Of a stretch of 64,000 nucleotides of DNA, positions 1-9,219 are shown one piece after another. Both the position numbers and the translations under genes were made by a program. Where the stretch lies: contig JARGSG010000025.1 in the NCBI GenBank assembly GCA_030374805.1, forward strand, positions 620,001-684,000. The letters are read 5' to 3'. Each line of letters opens with the position of its first letter. Positions within the stretch are counted from its first letter, which is position 1. The notes beneath the pieces were generated by a model. The model worked only from the letters and a program-made list of their open reading frames with translations. It did no database searches and had not been told where the DNA came from. This DNA comes from Gracilaria gracilis. Taxonomy: Eukaryota; Rhodophyta; Florideophyceae; Gracilariales; Gracilariaceae.

Positions 1-126
1 AACGTTGGAACCAAATGCCGTTCATTGCCGCACGACGCAGAAGGTTTTCCTATCCCATTCGCACACAGTTTCAGGCAAGATATCTGAATAGCTCAAACGG
101 TCTATGCGCGGAAAGAAACTGAAAGA

Positions 127-3100
127 ATGGCAGGTGAAGCTGATGTAAAGCGCAAGCTCCGGAACGCCTTATCTCCTGATAATGGTATAGCTACGGCTGC
201 TCTGAAAGATCTCGCCAGAGCTCCCGAGCAAATCCCACCAGCTGCTGTTCCCCTTCTCCTCGCTCGCGTGCCTACCGCCACTCACAAGATTCTAGAGCTC
301 ATCTTCAAAAATCTGCGTCAGCTATCTGTACATTTGGCAAAGGCTCAGTTCAATAAGAAGATAAACAGTTTCACGGCGTCAGTGCGAAAGAAACCCCCTA
401 CAACGAGAGAAGGTCTAAACCTCGTGAAGCTTTCGTGCGTTCTTCTCGAAGGCGACCAGTTCAAAGAATTCAGGCATTCTGCTATCGATCTCCTTGTCTC
501 CTCTATCGCTTCGGTGGAAGCATCACCGGAAACTCCTAGTGCCCCTCAGCAGCGAAGCAAACAAAAGGCGATTCGCAGTACATATCGCAATGGAAAACGT
601 TCCGTTTCATCGAATCTAGCATTGTGCAAACCCCGCCTCCTCAAATCCTCAGAAGGATACGCAAAGGCGCCATATGAAGCTCTGGCTTCTCTGGGATTGT
701 TGTCATCCTCGTATGTGAGCTTTGACAGCGCTGAGCGTGAGCGATATTTGATAGCAATTGCGAATCTGTGTATGAAGAATGTGAGTCTAGCCGCTAGCAT
801 TGTGCGCGCCTGTTCATCCGTGTTGGGAGAAGCAGACGAGTCTCTTGTTGTTGGAAAAGTCATCCCCATTCTTGATCATGCCCTTAAGCGAGAGTCGAAG
901 ACTACATTACCTGCGGCGCTCTCTCTGCTCCATGGCATTCGGATGAAAGATGTTTCAGAAGCCGCCTCTAAGACTCTCATTCCCACTCTTCAGCTGGCAT
1001 CAAAGAGTTCGGATGAGAAAATGAGGGCTTACGCCGTGAACATGGCTCAAGAACTCGGTCATTGCATCAAGAACGAGGAAGTCTTGCTCAAGATTTCTGT
1101 TGGTCAGACTGACGCGCTCAAAGCCGCAAGATATGGATATCAGAAGATATCCATTTTGCAATCAGTTGCTGCACTTATATGTGCCGCGCCGAGATCAAAA
1201 GCAGTTTATGAGAAAGTGCTACAGGACATCTACCTCTTACTGTCATCCAAAAAGGAAAAAAGCGCTGATGTGCGGTTGGCTGGCTTCCTCGCCATGGTCG
1301 AGGTTTTGACGGAAGCGCAGATAGGAAGCGAGATGTCCGCTGTAGTGCAGCGTTGTACTGACTTTTTATCAGAGTGTCTACGAGGAACGCATACTGAAAG
1401 CGATCGAAAGGCGGTGCTTTTTGCTATGACGAGTGACATTCCAAGATCTGTTGCGAAAGAGTCTTTATTTGGAGATAAAGCTCGAGAAGCGATAGAAGGG
1501 ATTGCAGCGGGAGGTGTTTCAAAATCAAAACAAGAAGATGCGCTACGAGCATTTGCCATCCTAGCAGTGTGGAACCTTGAACATGTTGACAAGACACCAA
1601 TGTCATTAGGAACGGCTGCTGATTCAGTCTTGTCTGACCCTACGTCATCTCCTGTTCTACAAGATCCAAGCACGTTATCCTCCATGGCTGAAGTAAATTG
1701 TGCACTTGCGTGCTGTTCCTGGATGATTCAAACAAATCAGATGGCTTCGGAGGCAGCCCTAGAAACGATATTCAAGCACTGCGTAGACGACCGGACCCAA
1801 GTATCAAATATGGCTTTGAAGCGAGTCCGGGAGTTTCAGAAGACTGGGGATCAGCAGACTATACTGCGAATGTTAAAAGCTTTATGGAACACTCATTTCA
1901 GAAGTGAAGCAGGGGAGTCCCTGGTTGCAAAGAGCTATACCTTTGACGATGGAATGCGTTCATCGGAAAGACTAGGGCAGACCTTACTTGCAACGGTTTT
2001 GCCAAATATTCCGTTGGAACGGCTTCCTATTGTTGCACTCGCTGCGAATCATCCAAGAGTATATTCTCCACCTACTGACTTCAGACCGAGACAGTCCTCT
2101 CGCTTTTGGACTGCGGTTTCGAACAAACTCGAAGATGTTGACCCTATCTATAACCCTGATGCCGAAGAAGACTGGCTGGGAAAGAGCCTTAGATTCCTTC
2201 TCGGTGACGAGGGCCTTTTGTCTGATGACTTCGCCTTGGTCAAGGCGGCTGTAAATAGCATATGTGCTCTGGCAGAGCCCTCGAGGACATATTCCACTCG
2301 AGTCCTTAGACATGTAACTGGAAACCTAGAAACTATTGTGAATGGAATCAATCAACTGACTGAAACTCACTTCGAAGCCCTTAAGTTTGTTAAGGAAGTC
2401 GAGAGTTCCAATTTGGGTACTAACAACGTTTCTAATGGTGCTTTAGATGCTCCACAGAAGAAGGTAACTAAGAAACATCAAACATCTACCCGCAAGCGTT
2501 CCTCTCAAGCAAAACAAGCCGAGGCGGATAAGGCGCGAGCAGCAGCAGCATCAGCAACTGCATTGAATGAAAAGATGAGAACCGCTCGTGTTCATGCAGA
2601 AAAGGCGGAGCGGGCCCTTCATCACGCAAAGGCTATGTTAATGGCAATATCAGAACTAGCAGCTGTTGCACCCCAAGGTATACATGACATGATGGGCAGG
2701 GCTTTGTCTTTAGTCTTACCTATGGCGAAGTTCGAAATGTTAGAAGGACCGTGTCGTCGATCAATTTTCGCGCTGACGAGGACCATAAATCAGGTACTTA
2801 AGCCTGTTGATGATGAAATCCCAGGGTGTCTGTTCGGTCTTGAGAGGGGGCAAGATGTCAACAGAATTGTGACAAAGCTTATTCTCTTCTTACAGTCGAT
2901 AGTCCCACCAGCACTGGGGGCTGAAGACTTTGCTTGCCTTCTGCCCATTATTCGAGCTTCTCTTCTTCGGAATCCTAGCCAACCAGACCACAGTGGGTTG
3001 TCGAGAAAGGGAGGAGCCTCAAAGAGAAGAGAAGAAGTGGCAGTCGTGAAAGCTGCCGCCCAAGTACTTCTTGAGCACTGCAAACATGAAGCTGTGGATG

Positions 3101-6100
3101 CAGCCGTTGCAGCTGCGGCGTCAAAAGCCGGGCTGTGGATCTTGAAAGTCCTGGAAAGGGAGGATGGTGCCTTCACTACAGCTGCTGATGCACTAGCTTT
3201 TTTGAGTGGTACAGCCCTTAGTCCGGGTACCGATGCTCTAAGTCAAGTTTATCATGGTATTGTATCTGGGAAGTCATCTGTTCGTGATGCAGTTCTTGCG
3301 TCACTCACCCGGCTTCCTCCTCTTTCATCTCCTACTATCGATTGTCCACGTGATGCTGCATTAGGAAGGGCTCTGTGGCTGGCTTGTTTTGATCCAGATG
3401 ATGCTAATGCCGAACTAGCTGGTGAGTTGTGGGAGAACTACAATCATCCACTGAACATTCACGAGGACGTTTTTATCTTAATGGAACTGGTTACCAGGAG
3501 GGAGTCAGATGTCCGCCTCATGGCTGCCAAGGCAATAGCTGCAGCTCTTCATGGAAAGGAAACTGAGACTACTCGAAGCGAATGTCTTCTGAAAATTTTT
3601 GACATCTATGCGGCACACCTTCCGACTATACACGAAGAAACTGATTCAAAAACATCAACGGTTAGAAAAGGAATTCCACCGGCATTAAAGAGGGGAAGAG
3701 ATCGATCAGAGTCGGGGGAAGCAGAAGACGAGAGATGGACTGCGCGTGAAGGTGTGGCATTGGCAATTGAACACATTGCGCTTAAGAAGTCTCTCACCCC
3801 CAAAGAGACAACCATTGTGTTTTCTTTTCTTGCCGGACGGAGTCTTGGCGATGAAAACAAGACGGTCAGGGACCATATGTCAAAAGCAGCCATGGCCGTT
3901 GTTGTTGCTGCGGGTGAGCATGGTCCGACGTTGCTTCTTCCCATGATTGAGAAGCAGTTAAACGATTCTGTTTCTGCTTCGATGAGGCAAGATGAGCTTC
4001 TTCACGCGGATAGGACGAGGGAGAACCTAGTCATGTGCCTTGGCTCTGTAGCTAGTTTCTTACCAAGGGATGATGACCGTGTAGAGAAGATTGCACGACA
4101 GGTCATCAAGAGTGCGTTGGAGACGCCCTCGGAGGTGGTTCAGAACGCTGCTGCTCGCTGTCTTGGTCCCCTCGCTGATGCAGCCATCTCACGTGAAGGC
4201 GGTCAAACTTTGGAAACACTAATGAAAACTATATGGAGCGAAACATCCTCGTATGGGGAAAGGCGAGGGGCAGCATACTCTTTAGCTGGTATGAGCACTG
4301 GTCTCGGGCTGAAGTTTGTGAGACGACTGAAGCTCATAGCCGAAATTGAAGCAGCTGTGCAAGACAAGTCACCCAGACGGCGACAGGGAGCATTTATGTT
4401 GCTCGAAACCCATGCCATTATGCTAGGGAGACTGTTTGAACCGTACACAGTTGTGATTGTACCCTTCTTGCTTTCATGTATGGGAGACTCGGTTGTTGAA
4501 GTTCGAAATGCTTGTTGGGCAGCAGCACAGGCTTCCATGGCTGAGATTTCTTCACAAGGAGTGAAAATGATATTGCCGTCGCTGCTCACCGGTTTACAAG
4601 AAAGACAATGGCGTACAAAGGCTGGCAGTGCGGAAGTGCTGGGCGCAATGGCGTTCTGTGCTCCGAGGCAGCTTGCCCAGTGTCTCCCTCAAGTAGTTCC
4701 AAAGCTTGCCGAGGCATTGGCTGACGCTCATCCAAAAGTAGTCAATGCGGCAGAGTCGGCAGTGAACAGGATCGCAGCTGTCGTCCGTAGTCCTGAAGTA
4801 CGAAAACTTTCACCCTTCCTACTTGCTGCTTTGAGGGATCCTTCCGGTAGAACGCGTGGGGCAATTGATGCCATGCTTGGATCGGAATTCGTGCATGCTA
4901 TTGACGCCGCTTCGTTGGCACTCCTGATTCCGCCATTGCATCGAGGGCTCCGCGACAGAAATTCCGAGCTGAAGAAGCGATCGGCTGCTATTGTAGGTTC
5001 AATGTGCAACAATGTAGCCAATCATGAAGATGTTGTACCATACCTTCACCTTTTACTACCAGATCTGCGAACGACTCTCCTCGATGCCATTCCAGATGTT
5101 CGGCGCACGTCTGCTAGGGCTCTCGGTGCACTGGCAGTCTCCCTTGGAGAGCAAGGCCTCGGGGACATTGTGGCATGGCTCGTCAACGCTCTTCTAGGTG
5201 GATCACGAAAGAATGTAGATGGTTCCAATGACCGTCCTAAAGCAAGCAGTGCAGTTGTTTCTTCGAGTGCTGAACGATCGGGGGCTGCTATGGGCCTAGC
5301 CGAGATATCGGCATCTATGAACGACAGAAGACTTGAAGAAGTGCTTGGCAGTATTCTCAACGCTGGGGAGTCGTCCGCAGAGGCTCGAGAAGGTGGCCTC
5401 ATGCTCATTGCATCCATGCCGCGTGCTCTCGGGGATAGGTTCGAAGGTAGACTGGGAACATCCTTGGCTGCCATTCTTAGAGGACTCGCAGATGATGCTG
5501 ACAGTGTGCGAGAAGCAGCCCTGGAGGCAGGAAGAAACCTTGTTTCTGCTTATGCCAAGACTTCATTGGATCATTTACTACCCGAGCTTCTGTCTGCGAT
5601 GCGTGAAAAACTCTGGCGTATACGCCAGGCTGCCACACAACTCTTGGGCGATATGCTTCTAGTAATCGCAGGTGCAAAGCCGGAAACCCCCGATGCCTTT
5701 GCCGCGAAGTCCGCTGAGAATGGGACGGATGGCGATGGCGAGGAGGATGGTGCCGAAAGCGGAGATGAGGAGGATGACGAAGATGAAGAGTTTGAATCAC
5801 CAGAACATGCCGCTGAGGCGATGACGACAGAAGCGACAATGAAAGCCATAGAGGAGGTGCTTGGAACTGAACGACGGAATGAGGTCCTTGCGGCATTGTA
5901 TATCATTCGATGCGATGTTAGCGTGCGAGTACGTCAGACGGGGATGCAAGTGTGGAAGTCGGTAGTGTCTAACACTCCACGCGTTCTTCGTGAAATCATG
6001 CCTTGTGCAGTACGGCAAATCGTCGACGGCCTTGGCGACGAAGACGAGGAGCGCAGAGCTGCATCCGGACGAACATTGAGTGACCTGTCACAAAAGCTGG

Positions 6101-8268
6101 GTGATAGAGTTGTGCCCGAAGTTCTCCCTGCACTTCGCAGTGGCATTTGCAGCAAGGAGGCATCTGCAAGAATCCGACGTGGAGCTTGCGAGGGATTGGG
6201 AGAGCTTGTCGGTGCAAGTCCGAAGAACCAATTGGAGGAGTACGCTGATGAGCTCATCGACACGGTGTACCAAGCTCTGTTTGACAGTTTACCTGTTGTG
6301 CGCACAACTGCGGCAGACGTATTCGCACTTTTGCTTAAACCGCTAGGCACAAGTGTGGTGGATGTGATCGTCCCCAGAGTGATAGAAAAGCTCTCCTCAG
6401 ACTGCGCTGAGGCCGAAACTGCGTTGGACAGTCTGAAGTTAATTCTGATATCAAGCGGGCCGCGTCTCACTTCGATTGTTGTTCCTCGATTGATTGTGAC
6501 GAAACCGCTACAAACAGCGGCATGCAGAGCTTTGTCAACAGCAGCCACTGTGGCACAGAGTGGATTTGAGCCTTATGTGAGTGATGTGGTTGATGCAGTT
6601 GTTGACACGTTTGAAATAGAGACGAAGGACGATACAGAAGCTATCGAGAGTGTGTTGGGAGCAATAGCAAATGGGGGAGTGGAAACAAGAAAGTTGATGC
6701 TGGACACTCTATTCTCCAAGTACAACGAAGGATACGCTGAGCGCAGAATTGCGGCCAGTCGCGCCGTACAAGGGTTCTGTCGCACATCATCGGTAGCAGT
6801 TGTGAGCACCGCAACAGTGTCGCTGTTGGAGGTGTTAGTGAGACAGCTAGCTGATACTGATGAGATGGCTGCGAAGAGCTCGTGGGAAGCGCTGAGCACG
6901 CTCTCTGAAGTTGTACCGAGCGAAACACTGAGCCATCACATACCCGTGATCAGGCAGTCGCTGCGCGCAGCTGCATCTGGGATTGGTGTATCAGACTCAT
7001 CAGCGACTGTAACTGCGCTGCAGATGACGAAGGCAGTGGCACCGTTTGTGCCGATATTCACGACAGGGCTACTGGGCGGAAGCGCAGAACTACGGGAACA
7101 ATCTGCACTGGGCATTGCGGAGCTGGTGGAAGTGAGCGGCACTAAGAGCTTGGGAGCGTTGGGTATCAAATTGGCGGGCGCTTTGATTCGAGTGATCTCA
7201 GGTCGGTACCCATGGCAGGTAAAGGCGGCAATCTTGAGAGCGCTACTGGTGCTTCTCAAGAAGGGCGGAATAATGCTGAGATCATTCGCTCCGCAACTAC
7301 AAAGCACATTTGTGAAGAGTCTGTCCGACAACAGTCGACTGGTGCGCGTGAGGGCTTGTGCAGCGCTCGGGGCGCTTGTGAGCATTCAGAGCCGGCTGGA
7401 GCCGTTGCTGAACGAGCTTATTAACGTGAGTTTGAACGGAGTGAACAGTGGGGCGCAAACTGCGGCTCTGCACTCGCTGTGTCAGGTATTCAAGTTGGCA
7501 AAGAAGCTGCCGGACAGCGCGTTTGTGGGCACGGCGACGAACATCAGCGAGGCGCTCGGTGAAGATGACAGCGAAGTACGAGACGCGGGCGGACGGTGTC
7601 TCGGGGTGCTGGCTGGGCGATGCAGCAGCAGCAGCGAGTACTGCGGAATCCTGGACGCGATCGTGGACAAGCTGACGAGCGATGAGGCTGAGTACAGTGA
7701 GCGCGTGAGCTGCGTGCAGGCGATGGGCTACGTGTTCAAGTGCGGGCGGCAGGTGGAGGAAGTGCAGTGGGAGCACATGGAGCGGTATGTGGAGCATGTG
7801 TACGGCACGTTCGACAGCGGCATTTGGCAGCTGCGCGCGGGCGGCTGCTCGGCGATGGGCAGGCTGGTGGTGCTGATGCACGAGCGCGCCAACGCGCTTG
7901 GCGTGCGCGCCGACGCGCAGCGGCGCGCCATCATGCGGCTGAGCGAGAGCGCCGAATTCGACGAGCATCCCGACGTGCGCATGGCGGCGCTGCACGCCAT
8001 CAAGCTCACCATCGACGAGCAGCGCATGGTGCTGGAGCTGTGCGCGCCCAGCGTGGTGGCGTGCGCCGGCGCGTCCAACACCGGCGTGCGCGACGCGGCG
8101 GAGCGCGTGCTGCGGCGCGTGGTGGTGGCTCGCGGCGGCGGCGGCGGCGCGGATGAGCAGCGCGCTGCGCGGCTGCGCGACTGCGTGGACGACGAGGACT
8201 GGCGGCTGGTGGAGCGGCGCATGGCGCGGCTGGCCGCGCTGGGCGAGTCGGACGATGAACGCGAGTAG
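127..8268 (+). CDS. GCN1: GCN1-like translational activator of the eIF2-alpha kinase GCN2
   Basis: An uninterrupted 2713-residue frame, close to the usual size of GCN1 (about 2670 residues in yeast). It is made almost wholly of HEAT-type helical repeats, with the repeated pattern of a short hydrophobic helix, a VR or D-S-V-R turn and a second helix. In this family the central HEAT repeats resemble eEF3 and the following region binds the RWD domain of GCN2; GCN1 sits on stalled or collided ribosomes and relays uncharged-tRNA stress to GCN2. A lysine/alanine-rich charged linker lies near residues 780-840 and a strongly acidic insert near residues 1864-1898. The start at 127 follows an A-rich leader and is the first ATG of the frame. 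The last 600 bases become much more GC-rich than the rest, merging into the GC-rich stretch downstream. It ends one base before the stop of the gene on the other strand. Family call is firm; residue boundaries are approximate. Confidence 0.93.
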   Translation: MAGEADVKRKLRNALSPDNGIATAALKDLARAPEQIPPAAVPLLLARVPTATHKILELIFKNLRQLSVHLAKAQFNKKINSFTASVRKKPPTTREGLNLVKLSCVLLEGDQFKEFRHSAIDLLVSSIASVEASPETPSAPQQRSKQKAIRSTYRNGKRSVSSNLALCKPRLLKSSEGYAKAPYEALASLGLLSSSYVSFDSAERERYLIAIANLCMKNVSLAASIVRACSSVLGEADESLVVGKVIPILDHALKRESKTTLPAALSLLHGIRMKDVSEAASKTLIPTLQLASKSSDEKMRAYAVNMAQELGHCIKNEEVLLKISVGQTDALKAARYGYQKISILQSVAALICAAPRSKAVYEKVLQDIYLLLSSKKEKSADVRLAGFLAMVEVLTEAQIGSEMSAVVQRCTDFLSECLRGTHTESDRKAVLFAMTSDIPRSVAKESLFGDKAREAIEGIAAGGVSKSKQEDALRAFAILAVWNLEHVDKTPMSLGTAADSVLSDPTSSPVLQDPSTLSSMAEVNCALACCSWMIQTNQMASEAALETIFKHCVDDRTQVSNMALKRVREFQKTGDQQTILRMLKALWNTHFRSEAGESLVAKSYTFDDGMRSSERLGQTLLATVLPNIPLERLPIVALAANHPRVYSPPTDFRPRQSSRFWTAVSNKLEDVDPIYNPDAEEDWLGKSLRFLLGDEGLLSDDFALVKAAVNSICALAEPSRTYSTRVLRHVTGNLETIVNGINQLTETHFEALKFVKEVESSNLGTNNVSNGALDAPQKKVTKKHQTSTRKRSSQAKQAEADKARAAAASATALNEKMRTARVHAEKAERALHHAKAMLMAISELAAVAPQGIHDMMGRALSLVLPMAKFEMLEGPCRRSIFALTRTINQVLKPVDDEIPGCLFGLERGQDVNRIVTKLILFLQSIVPPALGAEDFACLLPIIRASLLRNPSQPDHSGLSRKGGASKRREEVAVVKAAAQVLLEHCKHEAVDAAVAAAASKAGLWILKVLEREDGAFTTAADALAFLSGTALSPGTDALSQVYHGIVSGKSSVRDAVLASLTRLPPLSSPTIDCPRDAALGRALWLACFDPDDANAELAGELWENYNHPLNIHEDVFILMELVTRRESDVRLMAAKAIAAALHGKETETTRSECLLKIFDIYAAHLPTIHEETDSKTSTVRKGIPPALKRGRDRSESGEAEDERWTAREGVALAIEHIALKKSLTPKETTIVFSFLAGRSLGDENKTVRDHMSKAAMAVVVAAGEHGPTLLLPMIEKQLNDSVSASMRQDELLHADRTRENLVMCLGSVASFLPRDDDRVEKIARQVIKSALETPSEVVQNAAARCLGPLADAAISREGGQTLETLMKTIWSETSSYGERRGAAYSLAGMSTGLGLKFVRRLKLIAEIEAAVQDKSPRRRQGAFMLLETHAIMLGRLFEPYTVVIVPFLLSCMGDSVVEVRNACWAAAQASMAEISSQGVKMILPSLLTGLQERQWRTKAGSAEVLGAMAFCAPRQLAQCLPQVVPKLAEALADAHPKVVNAAESAVNRIAAVVRSPEVRKLSPFLLAALRDPSGRTRGAIDAMLGSEFVHAIDAASLALLIPPLHRGLRDRNSELKKRSAAIVGSMCNNVANHEDVVPYLHLLLPDLRTTLLDAIPDVRRTSARALGALAVSLGEQGLGDIVAWLVNALLGGSRKNVDGSNDRPKASSAVVSSSAERSGAAMGLAEISASMNDRRLEEVLGSILNAGESSAEAREGGLMLIASMPRALGDRFEGRLGTSLAAILRGLADDADSVREAALEAGRNLVSAYAKTSLDHLLPELLSAMREKLWRIRQAATQLLGDMLLVIAGAKPETPDAFAAKSAENGTDGDGEEDGAESGDEEDDEDEEFESPEHAAEAMTTEATMKAIEEVLGTERRNEVLAALYIIRCDVSVRVRQTGMQVWKSVVSNTPRVLREIMPCAVRQIVDGLGDEDEERRAASGRTLSDLSQKLGDRVVPEVLPALRSGICSKEASARIRRGACEGLGELVGASPKNQLEEYADELIDTVYQALFDSLPVVRTTAADVFALLLKPLGTSVVDVIVPRVIEKLSSDCAEAETALDSLKLILISSGPRLTSIVVPRLIVTKPLQTAACRALSTAATVAQSGFEPYVSDVVDAVVDTFEIETKDDTEAIESVLGAIANGGVETRKLMLDTLFSKYNEGYAERRIAASRAVQGFCRTSSVAVVSTATVSLLEVLVRQLADTDEMAAKSSWEALSTLSEVVPSETLSHHIPVIRQSLRAAASGIGVSDSSATVTALQMTKAVAPFVPIFTTGLLGGSAELREQSALGIAELVEVSGTKSLGALGIKLAGALIRVISGRYPWQVKAAILRALLVLLKKGGIMLRSFAPQLQSTFVKSLSDNSRLVRVRACAALGALVSIQSRLEPLLNELINVSLNGVNSGAQTAALHSLCQVFKLAKKLPDSAFVGTATNISEALGEDDSEVRDAGGRCLGVLAGRCSSSSEYCGILDAIVDKLTSDEAEYSERVSCVQAMGYVFKCGRQVEEVQWEHMERYVEHVYGTFDSGIWQLRAGGCSAMGRLVVLMHERANALGVRADAQRRAIMRLSESAEFDEHPDVRMAALHAIKLTIDEQRMVLELCAPSVVACAGASNTGVRDAAERVLRRVVVARGGGGGADEQRAARLRDCVDDEDWRLVERRMARLAALGESDDERE

Positions 8269-8269
8269 T

Positions 8270-8287
8270 TTACGGTAAAGATGACGG

Positions 8288-8319
<32 letters not shown>

Positions 8320-9010
8320 CCAGCGGCATGGCGCCCAGTACGCGCGCCGCCGCCGGCGAGAACACCTCGTGCACCAGCAGGAAGGTGGCGCCGCGGCGGC
8401 GGTATAGCACGTCGCGCGATACCGCGCGCTGCTCCGCGTTCACGCGCAGCAGCGGCGCGGCTGACGCTGCCGTGCCGAAGCAGACGCGAATCACCTCGCG
8501 CGAACAAGACACGCGGAGGCGCGCAAACAGCTGCCACAGCGCGAGCGATTCGCGCCCGGCCACCAGCGCGTGGTACGCGCGCGGCGACCACAGCGAGGTG
8601 GCCACCAGCAGCGGCGTGCCGTCTGGCAACTGCAGCGACGCCACGCGCCGCACCGCGCCACCGCCGCCGCCGCCGCCGCCGCGCTCGCGCTCGCGCTCGA
8701 AGCGCTCGCCAAGCGGCAGCCGCGGCGCGGCGGCCGCCGCGCCCGTCGCGTGCACCTGCAGCCGCAGCGGCGCGTTGGCGAGCGCGGATAGCAGCGGCTG
8801 CGTGTGGCCGTCCGACAGCAGCGCCAGCCGCCAGCGCGCGTCGACGGTCAGCGACGCGGCCGCGAACGTCGCTAGCTGCCGCCCGCTTACGCAACGCGCC
8901 GCGCGCAGACTCGGCGGCGGTGGCGCCGGCGTTGCGCAGCTGCGCGCGAACGCCGCTGCGCGCGTGCACATGGCCGTCGGCGGCGGGGCTGCACGCGCGC
9001 GCGTGCACAT
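8270..9010 (-). CDS. Ycf21/DUF98-like protein (chorismate lyase-related), probably plastid-targeted
   Basis: A 246-residue frame (233 if the second ATG at 8971 is used). The body fits the DUF98 / chorismate lyase-like family that includes the plastid protein Ycf21: RWRLALLSDG near the front, then RRVASLQLPDGTPLLVATS, a LWQLF..LRVSCSREVIRV block, RRRGATFLLVHEVFSP and a closing ARVLG. Related bacterial enzymes remove pyruvate from chorismate to give 4-hydroxybenzoate; the role of the Ycf21 branch is not settled. The N-terminus is rich in Ala, Arg and Ser with few acidic residues, like a plastid transit peptide. A 39-base tandem duplication covers the start, so both copies offer an in-frame ATG. 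A run of glycines sits mid-protein. The gene is extremely GC-rich. It is divergent from the Myb gene and ends one base from the GCN1 stop. The family match is by motif recall, without an alignment. Confidence 0.72.
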
Positions 9011-9035
9011 GGCCGTCGGCTGCGGGGCTGCACGC
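8958..9035. repeat. 39-base tandem duplication over a start codon
   Basis: Two head-to-tail copies of a 39-base GC-rich unit, each holding GTGCACATGGCCGTCGGC (at 8964 and 9003). On the minus strand each copy supplies an ATG (8971 and 9010) in the same frame of the DUF98-like gene. The copies differ by a single base in the part compared. Confidence 0.85.
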
Positions 9036-9065
9036 GCGCGCGCGCGCGCTGCCGCCGCCGCCGCT

Positions 9066-9076
9066 TATTTAGATAA
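9066..9076 (+). promoter_or_regulatory. TATA-like element between the divergent DUF98-like and Myb genes
   Basis: The only AT-rich stretch (TATTTAGATAA) in a very GC-rich divergent intergenic region. If it works as a TATA box for the Myb gene, transcription would begin around 9095. That excludes the ATG at 9076 and favours the ATG at 9220. Confidence 0.35.
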
Positions 9077-9219
9077 TGGCGCGCGCCGATTTGGACGCGC
9101 GTGGCACGCGGACGAAGCGAAGCGGAAGCGCTGCTGCGAAACGCAAACTGTCGTCTGTGAGCATCGCGCGCCTTCGCCCTCCCTCCCGTTCCGCAGCCAA
9201 CTCCACCGCGCGCGCCGCC

